This document shows positions 28,082 to 38,535 of a stretch of DNA of 64,000 bases, one piece after another (position 1 is the stretch's first letter; every line of letters starts with the position of its first letter). The position numbers and the translations under genes are program-made. The stretch is from Trichomonas vaginalis G3 (Eukaryota > Parabasalia > Trichomonadida > Trichomonadidae). The stretch is from assembly GCF_026262505.1 (NCBI RefSeq), contig NC_067206.1, forward strand, positions 23,575,896 to 23,639,895, given 5' to 3'. The notes beneath the pieces are model-generated. The model was not told the origin of the DNA. It made no database searches and saw only the letters and a program-made list of their open reading frames with translations.

Positions 28082-29959
28082 ATGGCCGGCATTGAAACAC
28101 AAGAAGGCCATTTCAATAAATTTATGGGTATATTAAAGAACGTCAGCGATGGATTTAATGCATTATATCAACTGAAAGCCAATACTCAAGAAGATATAAA
28201 TAAAATTTACGAAATAATCAAAGAAAATTTGATTGAAGAGAAAAAATATTCTCAAGAACAGATAATCAGCGAACTATCTTACATAATTCAATATCGAAAT
28301 CGCTTTACCAAACCATATTTTACGTTATTCAAGAAATTTTACGAAGAATTCAATCCAAAAGAAGTTAAAACAATATCATCTCTACTAGATTACTTTGTTT
28401 ATAAAGAGTACTCTGTTATTCTGGATAAAGAAGATAAAGATGACATCAAAAATTATGAATCTCAAAAGCTTTCATTGGAAATCCACGAAGAAAACACAAT
28501 TTACAGAGCAATTATGAATGATGATAAAGATTCCTTAATAAAATCTACAGAAAAAGAAGATTTTGATAAAAATCAAATTCTGAAAAGTGGATTATATCCT
28601 GAATCAGAAAAAGGATATTCATTACTTGAACTATGCTGTTACCATGGTTCAATCAACTGCTTTATGTCTTTGAGAGATAAATTTAATTCAGAAATCACTC
28701 TACAATGTCTTCAATTTTCATTTTTAGGTGAAAATTTAGAGATAATTAAAGAATGTTTGAAAACACAAAAACCAGATGAAGAATGCATGAGATTTGCAAT
28801 TATTTCTCATAACATTGATCTCGTTAAGTTATTGACGAATGAATATAACATGAACATTGATTTACAACAATGTTATCGCTTTAACAATGTTGAAGCTTAT
28901 TTGCTTTATTTAGAAATGACAAAAGATGTCAACAATTGTTTTGTTTATTCACCAATCTTTAATACTGTTTCTCTTTGCGAACAATTAATTTCTATTGGTG
29001 CTTATGTTAAGTCAAAGGATGACCAAGGAATGACTGCTTTACACCATGCCGCTGATGATAATAATACTAAAGAAATTGTTGAATTCCTTGTTTTTAATGG
29101 AATTAAAGTCAACTCAATTGATCAAGATGGAAAAACAGCTCTCCATTATGCCGCTATGAATAATAAGAAAGAAATTACAGTTTTTATACTTTTACATGGT
29201 GCAAAAATTGATTATAAAGATGATTTTGGAAAAAGTGCACTTCATTATGCAGCTGAATATAAAAACTTAGAAATAGCAGAACTTCTTATTACTAATGGAG
29301 CTAAAATCGATTCGAAAGATGAAGATAAGGAAACACCTCTTCATTATGCTGCAGAAAGTGATTGTAAAGAATTAGTCCAGCTTCTTATTTCTAAAGGCGC
29401 TGATATTAATGCAAAAGATAACAAAAACAAAACAGTACTTCACTATGCAGCAATAAATAATAGCCAAGAAACTGCAGAGTTCCTTATTATGAATGGAGCA
29501 GATGTTAATTCTAAAACTAAAAATGGAAAAACTCCTATTTATTATGCCATCATTAATAACAGCAAAGAAACAGTTGCTCTACTTATTTCACATGGCGCCG
29601 ACATAACTGAAAAATACGGAAATGGAGCAACGCTTCTCCTTTGTGCGTCACGCTGTAATAGCTATGAAACTGCAGAACTTCTTATTTCACACGGTTCAGA
29701 CGTAAATGCGAAAAATTATTATTGGAAAACATCTCTTCATTATGCATCAAGAAATAATAACAAAGAACTAGTTGAACTTCTTATTTCACATGGTGCCCAA
29801 ATCAATATTAAAACTAAAAGAGGAAAAACTGCATTAGATTATGCATCAGAAAAATGCAACACTGAAATAGTCGATCTCCTAAGATCTCATGGTGCAGAAA
29901 TCAATACAAAAACCAAGAAAAAGAAAACTCACCCACCATATTTTAACAACAAACAGTGA
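28082..29959 (+). CDS. Ankyrin-repeat protein, DUF3447-type
   Basis: 625 residues, intact. Residues 1-190 are helical and charged (KFMGILKNVSDGFNALYQL, YIIQYRNRFTKPYF). Residues about 190-300 follow the DUF3447 pattern (SLLELCCYHGSINCFMSLRD, ECMRFAIISHNIDLVKLL). From about 315 to 611 there are nine 33-residue ankyrin repeats, such as DGKTALHYAAMNN and DKETPLHYAAES. The C-terminus is Lys-rich (TKTKKKKTHPP). Known: this architecture forms one of the largest protein families in trichomonads; members are presumed cytosolic interaction scaffolds with no known enzymatic role. The repeats are more diverged than a recent tandem array, so the gene is probably old and functional. The exact partner cannot be deduced. 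The stop is TGA without an overlapping TAAA, unlike most genes here. Confidence 0.9.
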   Translation: MAGIETQEGHFNKFMGILKNVSDGFNALYQLKANTQEDINKIYEIIKENLIEEKKYSQEQIISELSYIIQYRNRFTKPYFTLFKKFYEEFNPKEVKTISSLLDYFVYKEYSVILDKEDKDDIKNYESQKLSLEIHEENTIYRAIMNDDKDSLIKSTEKEDFDKNQILKSGLYPESEKGYSLLELCCYHGSINCFMSLRDKFNSEITLQCLQFSFLGENLEIIKECLKTQKPDEECMRFAIISHNIDLVKLLTNEYNMNIDLQQCYRFNNVEAYLLYLEMTKDVNNCFVYSPIFNTVSLCEQLISIGAYVKSKDDQGMTALHHAADDNNTKEIVEFLVFNGIKVNSIDQDGKTALHYAAMNNKKEITVFILLHGAKIDYKDDFGKSALHYAAEYKNLEIAELLITNGAKIDSKDEDKETPLHYAAESDCKELVQLLISKGADINAKDNKNKTVLHYAAINNSQETAEFLIMNGADVNSKTKNGKTPIYYAIINNSKETVALLISHGADITEKYGNGATLLLCASRCNSYETAELLISHGSDVNAKNYYWKTSLHYASRNNNKELVELLISHGAQINIKTKRGKTALDYASEKCNTEIVDLLRSHGAEINTKTKKKKTHPPYFNNKQ

Positions 29960-30447
29960 CAAGTAACTAATCCATTATATATACACCAAACATTGGAATA
30001 AAAATATATCTTTTTTATAATAATTATAACTTTTTGTTCTTGCTAAATAGTTATGGATGAGATAGCATGCTGCAACAGTTGTTTATCCTGCAATGTGAAG
30101 TCATTATGATACTTCTATTAATCGCTAAGTTTGGTCAGAATGAATATCACAAATATAACAACAAAATAAGACATCCTAGAACGTGACACGCAACAAAATG
30201 CTATTGAATGGCTTCCAGTGTTCCAAAATTCCATATGGAAGGACATCATTATTTGAATATCTAAACCATTCACTCCAAAGTCCTTCTCAAAGCGAAAAAT
30301 ATCTGATCATGCAAAAATCACCATTGGACATCATAAACGAATAGTAATTTTTAACTAGAATATTATATCGGAATAGTTGTGATACTTTTTACGGACTTAT
30401 AAATAATCCCGAAAAAGTATCAAGTAACTGTTAAAATATATATATAT
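29960..30447. other. Intergenic, no gene seen
   Basis: Spacer between the convergent ankyrin gene and the minus-strand fragment. No repeat or RNA gene is supported. Confidence 0.5.
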
Positions 30448-31002
30448 TCACTTTTTAATCGTCGTCCCTGCTCTCAAAAAGTGACTATTATATTTTGAAT
30501 ATATTTCATTATGTTTTATTTCCTCTTTCACTGGATTGAAATTGTCTAAATCTGAGTATTGGGTCATAACTCTATAACCGTCAGGTCCAGGGAAAAGACC
30601 AATACAAAAATCATCTTCGAACTGAATATATTTTGAAAATCCACTCAAAAACATAATGACTTTATGTGGGGCTTTTTGCTTGATAAGATATGGCAAAATT
30701 AATTTCTCTATGATTAATCCGAGCTGAATAATATGTTCATAATCATAACCGAATGAGTGAGGAATGGGAAAAGTAAGGATTGTATAAATTGCGCCTTGCG
30801 CAATTAGATCAAAATCTGTTTCATTAAATTCAATTCCTCTTGTGAGCATTACGAAGATTAAATAGTTAAGTTCAACTCCTTTATATTCTTCGACTTCTTT
30901 TGCTTTGGCTTTTAAATAATTGATTAATAAATTTGCTCGAATTAGGCAATGTTCATCACGAATTCTCTCATTCGATGAGAGATTTCGTAATGAATATTGC
31001 CT
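30448..31002 (-). pseudogene. Gene fragment, unknown family
   Basis: Not recognised. The minus strand is open for 185 codons from 31002 to the TAA at 30448, with protein-like composition (KAKEVEEYKGVELNYLIFVM, EHIIQLGLIIEKLILPYLI, KVIMFLSGFSKYIQFEDDF, GLFPGPDGYRV). The first ATG is at 30849, well inside the coding-like stretch, and no Inr precedes it. Upstream of 31002 nothing coding-like continues. I read it as the 3' part of a larger gene whose 5' end has been lost, though a short expressed ORF from 30849 (133 aa) cannot be excluded. Confidence 0.4.
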
Positions 31003-31230
31003 TCAAGTACTCTTACTACTCTTTCCTAGTTCCAAAAAGGTCTAGGATTCTGAAATTAATCGAATCTAGCAGAGTTCTTCAGTAGCCTAATATTGGACTT
31101 TGAAATTTATGCATAAATCCGGAGTAATTTTGCTGTTCCTTCAAAATTCAACTAATTTCTAATATATTCTACATGTTGTAAGATTAAAAATATTTTCCTT
31201 TTCAATTTCTTGGAAAAAAACCGTTACTTT

Positions 31231-31237
31231 TCAATCG
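31231..31237 (+). promoter_or_regulatory. Inr-like element of the SERF-like gene
   Basis: TCAATCG begins 17 nt before the ATG at 31248, in the expected window for a trichomonad initiator. Confidence 0.45.
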
Positions 31238-31247
31238 ACTTTCTGAC

Positions 31248-31421
31248 ATGACCCGTGGTCCACAACGCGAACGTGAGCGTGCTCGTGCTGAAGCCAGGAA
31301 TTCTAAACATGAGAAGAAGGGAGCTCAAGGAGATCTTGCCGCAAGAAAAGAGCGTGATGCAGCCGCAATGAGAGCAAAACAAGAGGCAGCAGCAGCTAAG
31401 AAGGCAGGAGATGCAAAGTAA
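31248..31421 (+). CDS. SERF / 4F5-family-like small basic protein
   Basis: 57 residues: it starts MTRGPQRERERARAEARN, continues with SKHEKKGAQGDLAARKERDA, and ends in an Ala/Lys-rich helix (AKQEAAAAKKAGDAK). The M-[TA]-R-G-x-Q-R-E start and the highly charged, largely disordered composition are those of the 4F5/SERF family, whose known members (MOAG-4, SERF1/2) bind RNA and nucleolar proteins and promote amyloid aggregation. GC content and codon choice are clearly higher than in the surroundings, as expected for a well-expressed gene. The Inr lies 17 nt upstream and the stop TAA overlaps TAAA. Family assignment rests on the short N-terminal motif, so function is inferred. Confidence 0.75.
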   Translation: MTRGPQRERERARAEARNSKHEKKGAQGDLAARKERDAAAMRAKQEAAAAKKAGDAK

Positions 31422-32763
31422 AATTCAGCTACTAATGTTCAAAATGTACAGCTTTTGATGAAGTTCTTTGAAACAAAATAAATCTGACCATATCTGAGAA
31501 ATAAATAAAACCAAATTAATTATTCATCATTTATTCATGTTTTTTATAGAATTGATTTTGTTCGATAACTTTCTTTTGATTTACTTAGAAAAGAACTAAT
31601 TTTGAATCAATCTTTTTATTATTTATGTTTTCATAAGAGAATTATGACTGACATCGGAAATAATTGGACTTCTCATATTAATGAAATACATAAATCATAT
31701 TGTTTTTAAATATATTCATAATATTTTAGATTATGACAATGTTTCATAGTCACATGCATTTAGAAAGTTGTTACCCTCTTTGAGTATATAAATATAGATG
31801 AAGGGAAAATGTAATTCATGATTTTTTATTTGGAATGAATGACAACGTCGAATAATGTGGTTCATTCCATTATCCTTGCTTCATTAAAGAGATCATTCTC
31901 AAGGAAAGAACCCCATTGGTGAATTCAAATAATACGATCGGATAAATTTAATCTTTTGTAGTCATAAACTCAGCTTAAGTCCTTGTGAAAAAGACATTTG
32001 TAACTTTTTTCTTTTTATCGTCTGGTTTCTATGAGAGTGACCCAGACGATCAAAAGAAAATCTGTAAGGAGGACGAAAAACAAAATCATGAAACCAGAAA
32101 AAGTCAGAGAGTGTAAAAAACTTTCTTATAGAGACATATTTTGACATAAAATCACTAATTTCATCAATTTAGGTCATATTTAATTTGAATTTGAAATTAT
32201 CTTGGTCCTTAATTCAAAGGGATAATAAGCAGTGTAGAGCGTAATTCTTATTTCAATTTAATTTGTTTTTGTTTTAGATGTATATAACTATCGTAGATCG
32301 TTGAAAAGATGGTCTAAGCATAGTTTGCATGTACCATCATCTAATTATCGATGAAAGTATTCATGTAAACATCCTAAGATAAGTTATTTTTTGGATAGAT
32401 ATGAATTTATCAAAGTTTCACCGGAAAATTTATAAAATTTTCATAAAAAATTAGGAAAAACTTATTTTCAGTTCTAATATATTTCATCGAATTTTGGTTC
32501 ATAAACTATTTCAAAGGCAGATAATTCTTATTGGAATGATCTGCTCCAACTTTTTCAATATGATTTTGGTCACAAGTTTTAGATCATATTTGTGTAATAA
32601 ACAGAAATTCATCAAAAGTGGCAGCTCTCAATTTTTTGACATTTGTAAATTCTAAATTGAATGAGAAAAATGAAATAATACTAAGCATAATACAATATTC
32701 TAGATTTAATTATAATTAGGAAAAAGTTAGTTTTGAGAGTACTTTTCATAGGCATATAGAATG
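31422..32763. other. Intergenic, hairpin only
   Basis: No gene is supported. A long hairpin lies at 32007-32060 (see repeat entry). The minus-strand open frame over that hairpin is not protein-like. Confidence 0.5.
32007..32060. repeat. Hairpin with 19-bp stem
   Basis: TTTTCTTTTTATCGTCTGG (32007-32025) pairs with CCAGACGATCAAAAGAAAA (32042-32060) with one mismatch and a 16-nt loop. No flanking gene explains it. Confidence 0.7.
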
Positions 32764-33685
32764 AAATCTTCTGAAAAATAATATCACATAAACTCATATT
32801 ATTTTCTAATATATAACTATTTTATATAAAAATCAAATTCAATGATCTTAAAAGCGAAGGATAAACCTCAAAATTTACGAATATAATGAATGGGAATATA
32901 ATGCTTATCTATCATAAAACCATATGAAATATCAATTTTTGCTTTACGCCTAATTTTGACGACAATTAGCAAAAAATGTTAAATGTTAACACTCAGTCCA
33001 TTTGAATATGAAAAATAAAATTCACTTTGATTAAATGTTTTTATTTATCATGCAATTCTTCTTGCGACCAAAGATTTGAATAAAATTTCAAAAAATAAGA
33101 TAGCTTAAAAAATAATATACGGTAGTGTTTACTAATAGATGAATAGTATATAAATTCTATTAAAATGGATTTGATCCAAAAAAATATAAAACCAAAAATA
33201 ATTGTTATAATTTAAATGAAGAAGTAATTTAAAACGATTTTATTTATGATCAAATTTTATATATTTTTTTGGATCAAATCCATTTTAATAGAATTTATAT
33301 ACTATTCATCTATTAGTAAACACTACCGTATATTATTTTTTAAGCTATCTTATTTTTTGAAATTTTATTCAAATCTTTGGTCGCAAGAAGAATTGCATAA
33401 TAAATAAAAACATTTAATCAAAGTGAATTTTATTTTTCATATTCAAATGGACTGAGTGTTAACATTTAACATTTTTTGCTAATTGTCGTCAAAAATTAGG
33501 CGTAAAGCAAAAATTGATATTTCATATGGTTTTATGATAGATAAGCATTATATTCCCATTCATTATATTCGTAAATTTTGAGGTTTATCCTTCGCTTTTA
33601 AGATCATTGAATTTGATTTTTATATAAAATAGTTATATATTAGAAAATAATATGAGTTTATGTGATATTATTTTTCAGAAGATTT
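32764..33685. repeat. Foldback sequence with 430-bp inverted arms
   Basis: The left arm 32764-33191 and right arm 33255-33685 are almost perfect inverted copies, with a central spacer of about 63 bp. Arm ends: AAATCTTCTGAAAAATAATA outside, GGATTTGATCC inside. A further 22-bp inverted pair (TAAACAGAAATTCATCAAAA core) lies outside at 32598-32619 and 33820-33841. No ORF is present. The near identity means it arose recently or is kept uniform; transcription would give a long dsRNA. Confidence 0.9.
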
Positions 33686-35782
33686 TGCGTTCTTCTTCAA
33701 AATTTTATTTTTTTATTAAAAAGAATCTTTACAAAATATACATTTACTTTAATTAATATTTAAAAACGTGCTCTATCAAAAGTTCCAAAAATTCAATATT
33801 TTAGCTTTTCTGAGGTGTTACTTTTGATGAATTTCTGTTTACAACATTTGCATTATTGATAATTGAAGATTAAAAATAAAAATAAAATAAGACGAGACAT
33901 CATCTATTGTCAGGCTTCTCTTTTCAATTAATTTTATATCGAAGTAAGTATAAAAAAAAGGTACATTCACTATTTTTGACAAAATTTTAAATTTTCATGG
34001 GGTTGTAAATCTTATAATAACTAGATGAATAAGGAATGAATCCCAGTATAATGTGCATCATTCTATTAAACACTATATGTAAGGCTAATGATTCTATTAA
34101 CACTTATGAAGATCTATAGTATTTGAGCAGATAAATTTGATAATTTCCAAAACTCTTATATTTCAAAATTAAAGTGTGCGAATGCATTTAAATGAGAGCA
34201 AAAAGAGATTGATGCTGTTAAAACTAGGTGTTAATTTGCAATTATTTCGCATCACAAGAACTACCCAGTAAATTCGGCTATCTTTCTTTGCAATTATTCT
34301 CCATTATACCTATAATATAATGGTTAGGGTTTGAAGAAAAGTTACTAGAGAATTATTGACTTTTGAAATAATGCAGAATTTTACTTGAAGAAATCATTAA
34401 TTTATGAGTTCCAAATTGCTAAGCATGACGAAGGATCATTAAATTTGCTACAATTAAATACACTTATTGCAGAATTAAGATTTTTGAAATTAAAAGTTTG
34501 AAATATTGCCTTTTTGAATAAAAATTTAAATTTTATTATATAATCATGATAATATCTTATAGAAATTAAAAGAAAATATTTTAAACCATTCAAATATTTT
34601 GAATGTCTTATCAATTTAAAATATTAAAAGATAGCTTGATTTTATCATCATTAGTTGTTATCAAAGTTTTCTTCTTTTGATGAACAACAGTAAATGATTT
34701 GTTAATTACTTGTCTTCCTTTTTCGCAGCAAAATCGAAAGTTATGATGATAATCTTGCTGTCAATTTTGAAACTCTCTGATTTACAAGTAAGCATTCCTT
34801 TGGAAAAGCAGTCTTATTCTGTTTTCAAGATATTTTAAAGCCTCAATTTCATACAATGCGCAGATCTATTCGAAATTGCAAGAACTCTCAAGAAAAATGC
34901 AGCAGCAAAGAAGATTCCATAGTTTCTAGCATCAAAAATTTACAACCTTAATACAACAGTTAAAGAGAAGCTCGAAAAGAAAATATTTAACCATAAAGCT
35001 GGAAACCATTCGATATCTACTATTGGATCTAATAAAAAGTTAATTATAACATATTTAACATGCTATTTGTTGACTTTGTTCCATTATATTACCATATATC
35101 TCTTTTTGAAATCTAAAATATTTTTACGATTTTAACCATGTGTTGTTGAAACCATATATCAATCTTAGCTAAAGTATAGTTTATGAGTCTGTCACCATCT
35201 AACGTATGAATTTTCAAAAATGTCAAATATGTTCATTTTTTCTGTAGATTCAGCCATAATTTCACGTTGTTATACTATTCAACTATTATTTAAGATTTTT
35301 ATCGATTTAAATATATGATGAGATGCTTAGTTCTCCTGGAAATCGATTTTTAATCGCAATTTTAACTTTCCAAAAAAAATTCAAAAATAAAAATCCCTCT
35401 CAATTTTCTAAGTTTTATAACTCGCCAAATCTCTAGCCAATTTTTTTGGCCCGTATAAATATTGTTTGGCACTATATAGGGATGCTATTTATCCTATTTT
35501 CATCCCATTTTACTGTTATCGCCTAGTGAATGTACCTTTGTAAAAAATAATTAGTGATTCATAGTAAACAAAGCCCTTTGTTCAAATTATCCAAAAAGTT
35601 TTAGGGATAATAACGTTTTTCATTGAAATTGCAGCCAGTATGGTTTTTCTGATCATTTAATTTTATCAAAAGTACTTCTGAGGTTAATTTTTTCGTTTAT
35701 TTTAACATAATATATAGATCTAGATATTATCATTTACGAAATTAATTTGGCACTTTTTTATATCTGATTTGAAAAATTATTA
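33686..35782. other. Intergenic, no gene supported
   Basis: AT-rich. Short coding-like snatches around 34.72-35.04 kb contain stops and match nothing recognised. Confidence 0.5.
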
Positions 35783-35789
35783 TCACATT
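35783..35789 (+). promoter_or_regulatory. Inr-like element of the small membrane protein gene
   Basis: TCACATT begins 15 nt before ATG 35798, an excellent fit to the trichomonad Inr consensus. Confidence 0.55.
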
Positions 35790-35797
35790 TTCCAAAA

Positions 35798-36064
35798 ATG
35801 CTATTTCTCCTCAGCGCACTTTTGTTCTATTCTCCAAATCTCAGACCATTAGACGCACATTCAAATCTCACAGACTTCTTCAACCCAGACTTCGCCGCTT
35901 GGAACGTAAGTAAAATGGAAAATAAAGTTTCAGCCCTCTCACTTCTTGGACCTTCCGATGAAGAATTCAAAGATACTATGAACAATGTATCTATCATTGT
36001 CGGATCTGTTGCAATTGGAACATTATTTATCGGCTTCTTACGAAGACACAGTCGCACACAATAA
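35798..36064 (+). CDS. Small secretory-pathway membrane protein, unknown
   Basis: 88 residues, not recognised. An N-terminal hydrophobic segment (MLFLLSALLFYS) looks like a signal peptide. A lumenal or extracellular stretch of about 45 residues contains sequons NLT, NVS and a second NVS. A second hydrophobic segment (VSIIVGSVAIGTLFIGFL, about 63-81) is followed by a basic tail RRHSRTQ, predicting a type I single-pass protein with a very short cytosolic end. GC content is higher than the flanks and an Inr precedes the ATG, both supporting a real gene. No neighbour suggests its role. It could be a small subunit of a membrane complex such as the OST or signal peptidase machinery, but I see no diagnostic motif. 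Confidence 0.65.
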   Translation: MLFLLSALLFYSPNLRPLDAHSNLTDFFNPDFAAWNVSKMENKVSALSLLGPSDEEFKDTMNNVSIIVGSVAIGTLFIGFLRRHSRTQ

Positions 36065-37431
36065 GACGATCTACAACACATCTTTTATACACTTTCTGTT
36101 TTGTTTATATTATATTAGCATGCTTTGTTTTATATATTAAATATATTTTCTTTAAAAATTTAGATTTTAAAAGATATTAGACATCTAGTCTCGTATTAGA
36201 TGCCAAGTTTTCGTCGAGAAGCCTATGAAATCTCTATGAATTTTTTTTTAACTCAACAAATTCGCTAAGTGCAGCAATTTTCTGCTGATTTGATAAAATT
36301 TATTTTGCATAGGAGATATACCCCGTATCAAACTTTCTCGTTGAGAATTGAAATAACCTTTCGATATTCGGCCTTCCATCGGAGCACGGGCAACACCAGG
36401 AAATATTCTTTGTCACAAAACATGTGGTTTTATCAATGTCGAATGCTACAAAGATTCAGTAATAATGGCCGCATAATCTTTTCGTGAAAAATCATCTAAT
36501 TTTTATTGGCATTTACTTTGCCTATGTTGTATATGATGACAATGTGTTCGTGACAAACTCATATGTCATCATAACTATGAAAGGAAGCTATTCTATCAAC
36601 CACATTCAGGTATGGCACATGAAATAACATACGTGAGCTAATTACGGTTGAACTAGTTATCCAGAAGCACAATGAAAATGAAATATCCTTTGCATTGAAG
36701 CTTCAATCCCCAGTATAAATGGCACCATAAAAGAGAATATAATAATGAGAGTTTTCTTTCTTAAGAAACCTCATGATCTCTAAAATTCAAATTAATGGAA
36801 CAGAAAAGTGTTATCCAATAGATGTAGTTCAATATTGTCATTCATTTTAGTTCAGAATATCTTTATAGGTTCTACTTCCTTAACGTTACTTTCTCTATAT
36901 TATTTTAAATTTAAAAATTATAATCCTGGAGCAAGCAGATCATACATTTGTCTATATTATGTTGCAAGGTGCTTATTGTCTAACATTTTTGCTGTGTGAT
37001 ACTCCTATTACTATCTGCCTTTAGTTGACACTCTTACAAAATCCTTCAGCAGTTCAAATAAGCGATACAACAAGTTGCAAAGAATATTATCATGCTAATT
37101 CATTGGGAGATGACTTCCAGGATTTCTATTGACTAATCCAAGCAGACAAATTTTTATAGCTATGTTAAATATTCATAATTAAAAGTAAGTGCTTAACAAA
37201 GCGATGCTTTATCAAGTTTCAAATCTATTAATCTTCTTATATTTTATTATTTTTTTATTAGATAGCATTTAATAGCTCCTACATCAATAAACAGACCCAA
37301 AATAATAAACATAAGGATCTCAAGCAAAATCTAAGAATGATATAAAATGAAATCTTTAAAAATGTTGTTGTAATTATAAAAAAAATTAAAAAAAGGGTGT
37401 AATTTTGTTTTTTGCTATACCCACAATTTAT
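36065..37431. other. Intergenic, no gene seen
   Basis: Spacer between convergent genes. Open frames at 36269-36487 and 36808-36999 are not protein-like. Confidence 0.5.
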
Positions 37432-38535
37432 TTAATGGCCAAAACCACCGTTTGGACCGTTACCGTACTGACCCCGGAACGGGTTGAATCCTGGGAATGA
37501 ATTTTGGTTGAATCCTGGGTTCATTTGCATATTCTGATTCATCTGCATGTTTTGGTTCATTGGCATGTTCTGATTCATTTGTCTGAAACGCATGAATTGC
37601 TGGAAAAGGAGAAACTCCTCCCATAATTTGCTATCGTATTGCTGTGGTTGTTGCTGCTGCATCTGATCGCCGAATTGGTAAAGATTTGGCTGTGGTTGCT
37701 GTGGTTGAGCCTGTTGTGGAGCTGGCTGTGGTGGAGCCTGGATCTGAGCTGGGTTTAATTGTGGAACTTGTTCAACTGGAGCTGGCTTGGCCTCTTCTAC
37801 TGGCTTTTGCTTTGGTTCCTCAACCTTTGGCTCTTCCTTCTGCTTCTTCTGGACAACTGGTTCAATCTTTGGTTCTTCGATTGGTGTTGGCCTTGGTTTA
37901 GCTGGCTCTGGGGCGGCTGGTTCTGGGGCAAAGACGGCCTGATCGGATTTGGAATTGAATGTGCCAAAGGACATGATGCTGTGCTTGCCTTCTAATTTGG
38001 CTGGGACGTAAAGCATTGTAGCAGCTGGTTTTTCAGCTGGAGCTGGCCCTGGCTTCTCCTGCTTCCTCTGTGAAGCTGGTTCTGGCTTCTTTTCCTCCTT
38101 TGGCTTCTCCTGCTTCCTCTGTGGAGCTAGTTCTGGCTTCTTTTCTTCTACTGGAGCCTTCTGCTGGACTGGCTGAGCGATCTTTTCTTCTGGCTTTTGC
38201 TCGTCTAAGTTAAGGTTGCCCCATGTAGCGCCTGTAGCTGCAGCAAAGACTGGCTGCTTCTTCTTCTTTTCAACTGGAGCGGCCTCCTTTGGCTTTCTAT
38301 CCTCTTTTTGTTCTCTTGGCTCTTTTGGTCCGCATGGTCTATCTTGGCAAGGACCTCTGCCCTTATGTTCTGGCTTTGTATTTGTTGTTTTTGCTGCTGA
38401 TCGCTTTGATTGTTCATGATAATATTGAATAACTTGATCGACAGTTCTGCACTCAGTGCAGAGATCTTTGACCAACTCCTGATCAAAACCTGGACAGAAT
38501 GTCATTACCTCCTGAAACATTTGATCGCTGGACAT
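37432..38535 (-). CDS. UBA/CUE-like protein with Pro/Gln/Lys-rich low-complexity tail
   Basis: 367 residues from ATG 38535. The upstream 31 codons start at GTG and are not used. Residues 1-45 (MSSDQMFQEVMTFCPGFDQE, then CTECRTVDQVIQYYHEQ) resemble a three-helix UBA/CUE ubiquitin-binding domain (FPGF-like loop, DxVIxYY helix 3). The rest is low complexity: Lys/Glu/Pro repeats (EEKKPEPASQRKQEKP units), a GATWGNLNLDE motif near 120, a Gln/Pro region, and MNQNMQMNQNMQMNPGF repeats near the C-terminus ending in a Gly/Asn-rich stretch. A CUE-type domain followed by a Q-rich tail recalls yeast Def1, but similarity beyond layout is not demonstrable. Likely cytosolic or nuclear, able to form condensates. 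GC-rich relative to flanks; the stop TAA overlaps TAAATAAA. Intact. Confidence 0.7.
   Translation of the reverse strand: MSSDQMFQEVMTFCPGFDQELVKDLCTECRTVDQVIQYYHEQSKRSAAKTTNTKPEHKGRGPCQDRPCGPKEPREQKEDRKPKEAAPVEKKKKQPVFAAATGATWGNLNLDEQKPEEKIAQPVQQKAPVEEKKPELAPQRKQEKPKEEKKPEPASQRKQEKPGPAPAEKPAATMLYVPAKLEGKHSIMSFGTFNSKSDQAVFAPEPAAPEPAKPRPTPIEEPKIEPVVQKKQKEEPKVEEPKQKPVEEAKPAPVEQVPQLNPAQIQAPPQPAPQQAQPQQPQPNLYQFGDQMQQQQPQQYDSKLWEEFLLFQQFMRFRQMNQNMPMNQNMQMNQNMQMNPGFNQNSFPGFNPFRGQYGNGPNGGFGH

Noticed and set aside
31962-32147. 61-codon minus-strand ORF
   Set aside because: Runs through a long hairpin; no protein-like signal.
34720-35040. Possible decayed gene with CADLFEIARTLKKNAAAKK
   Set aside because: Short pieces in different frames with stops and no recognised family; chance cannot be excluded.
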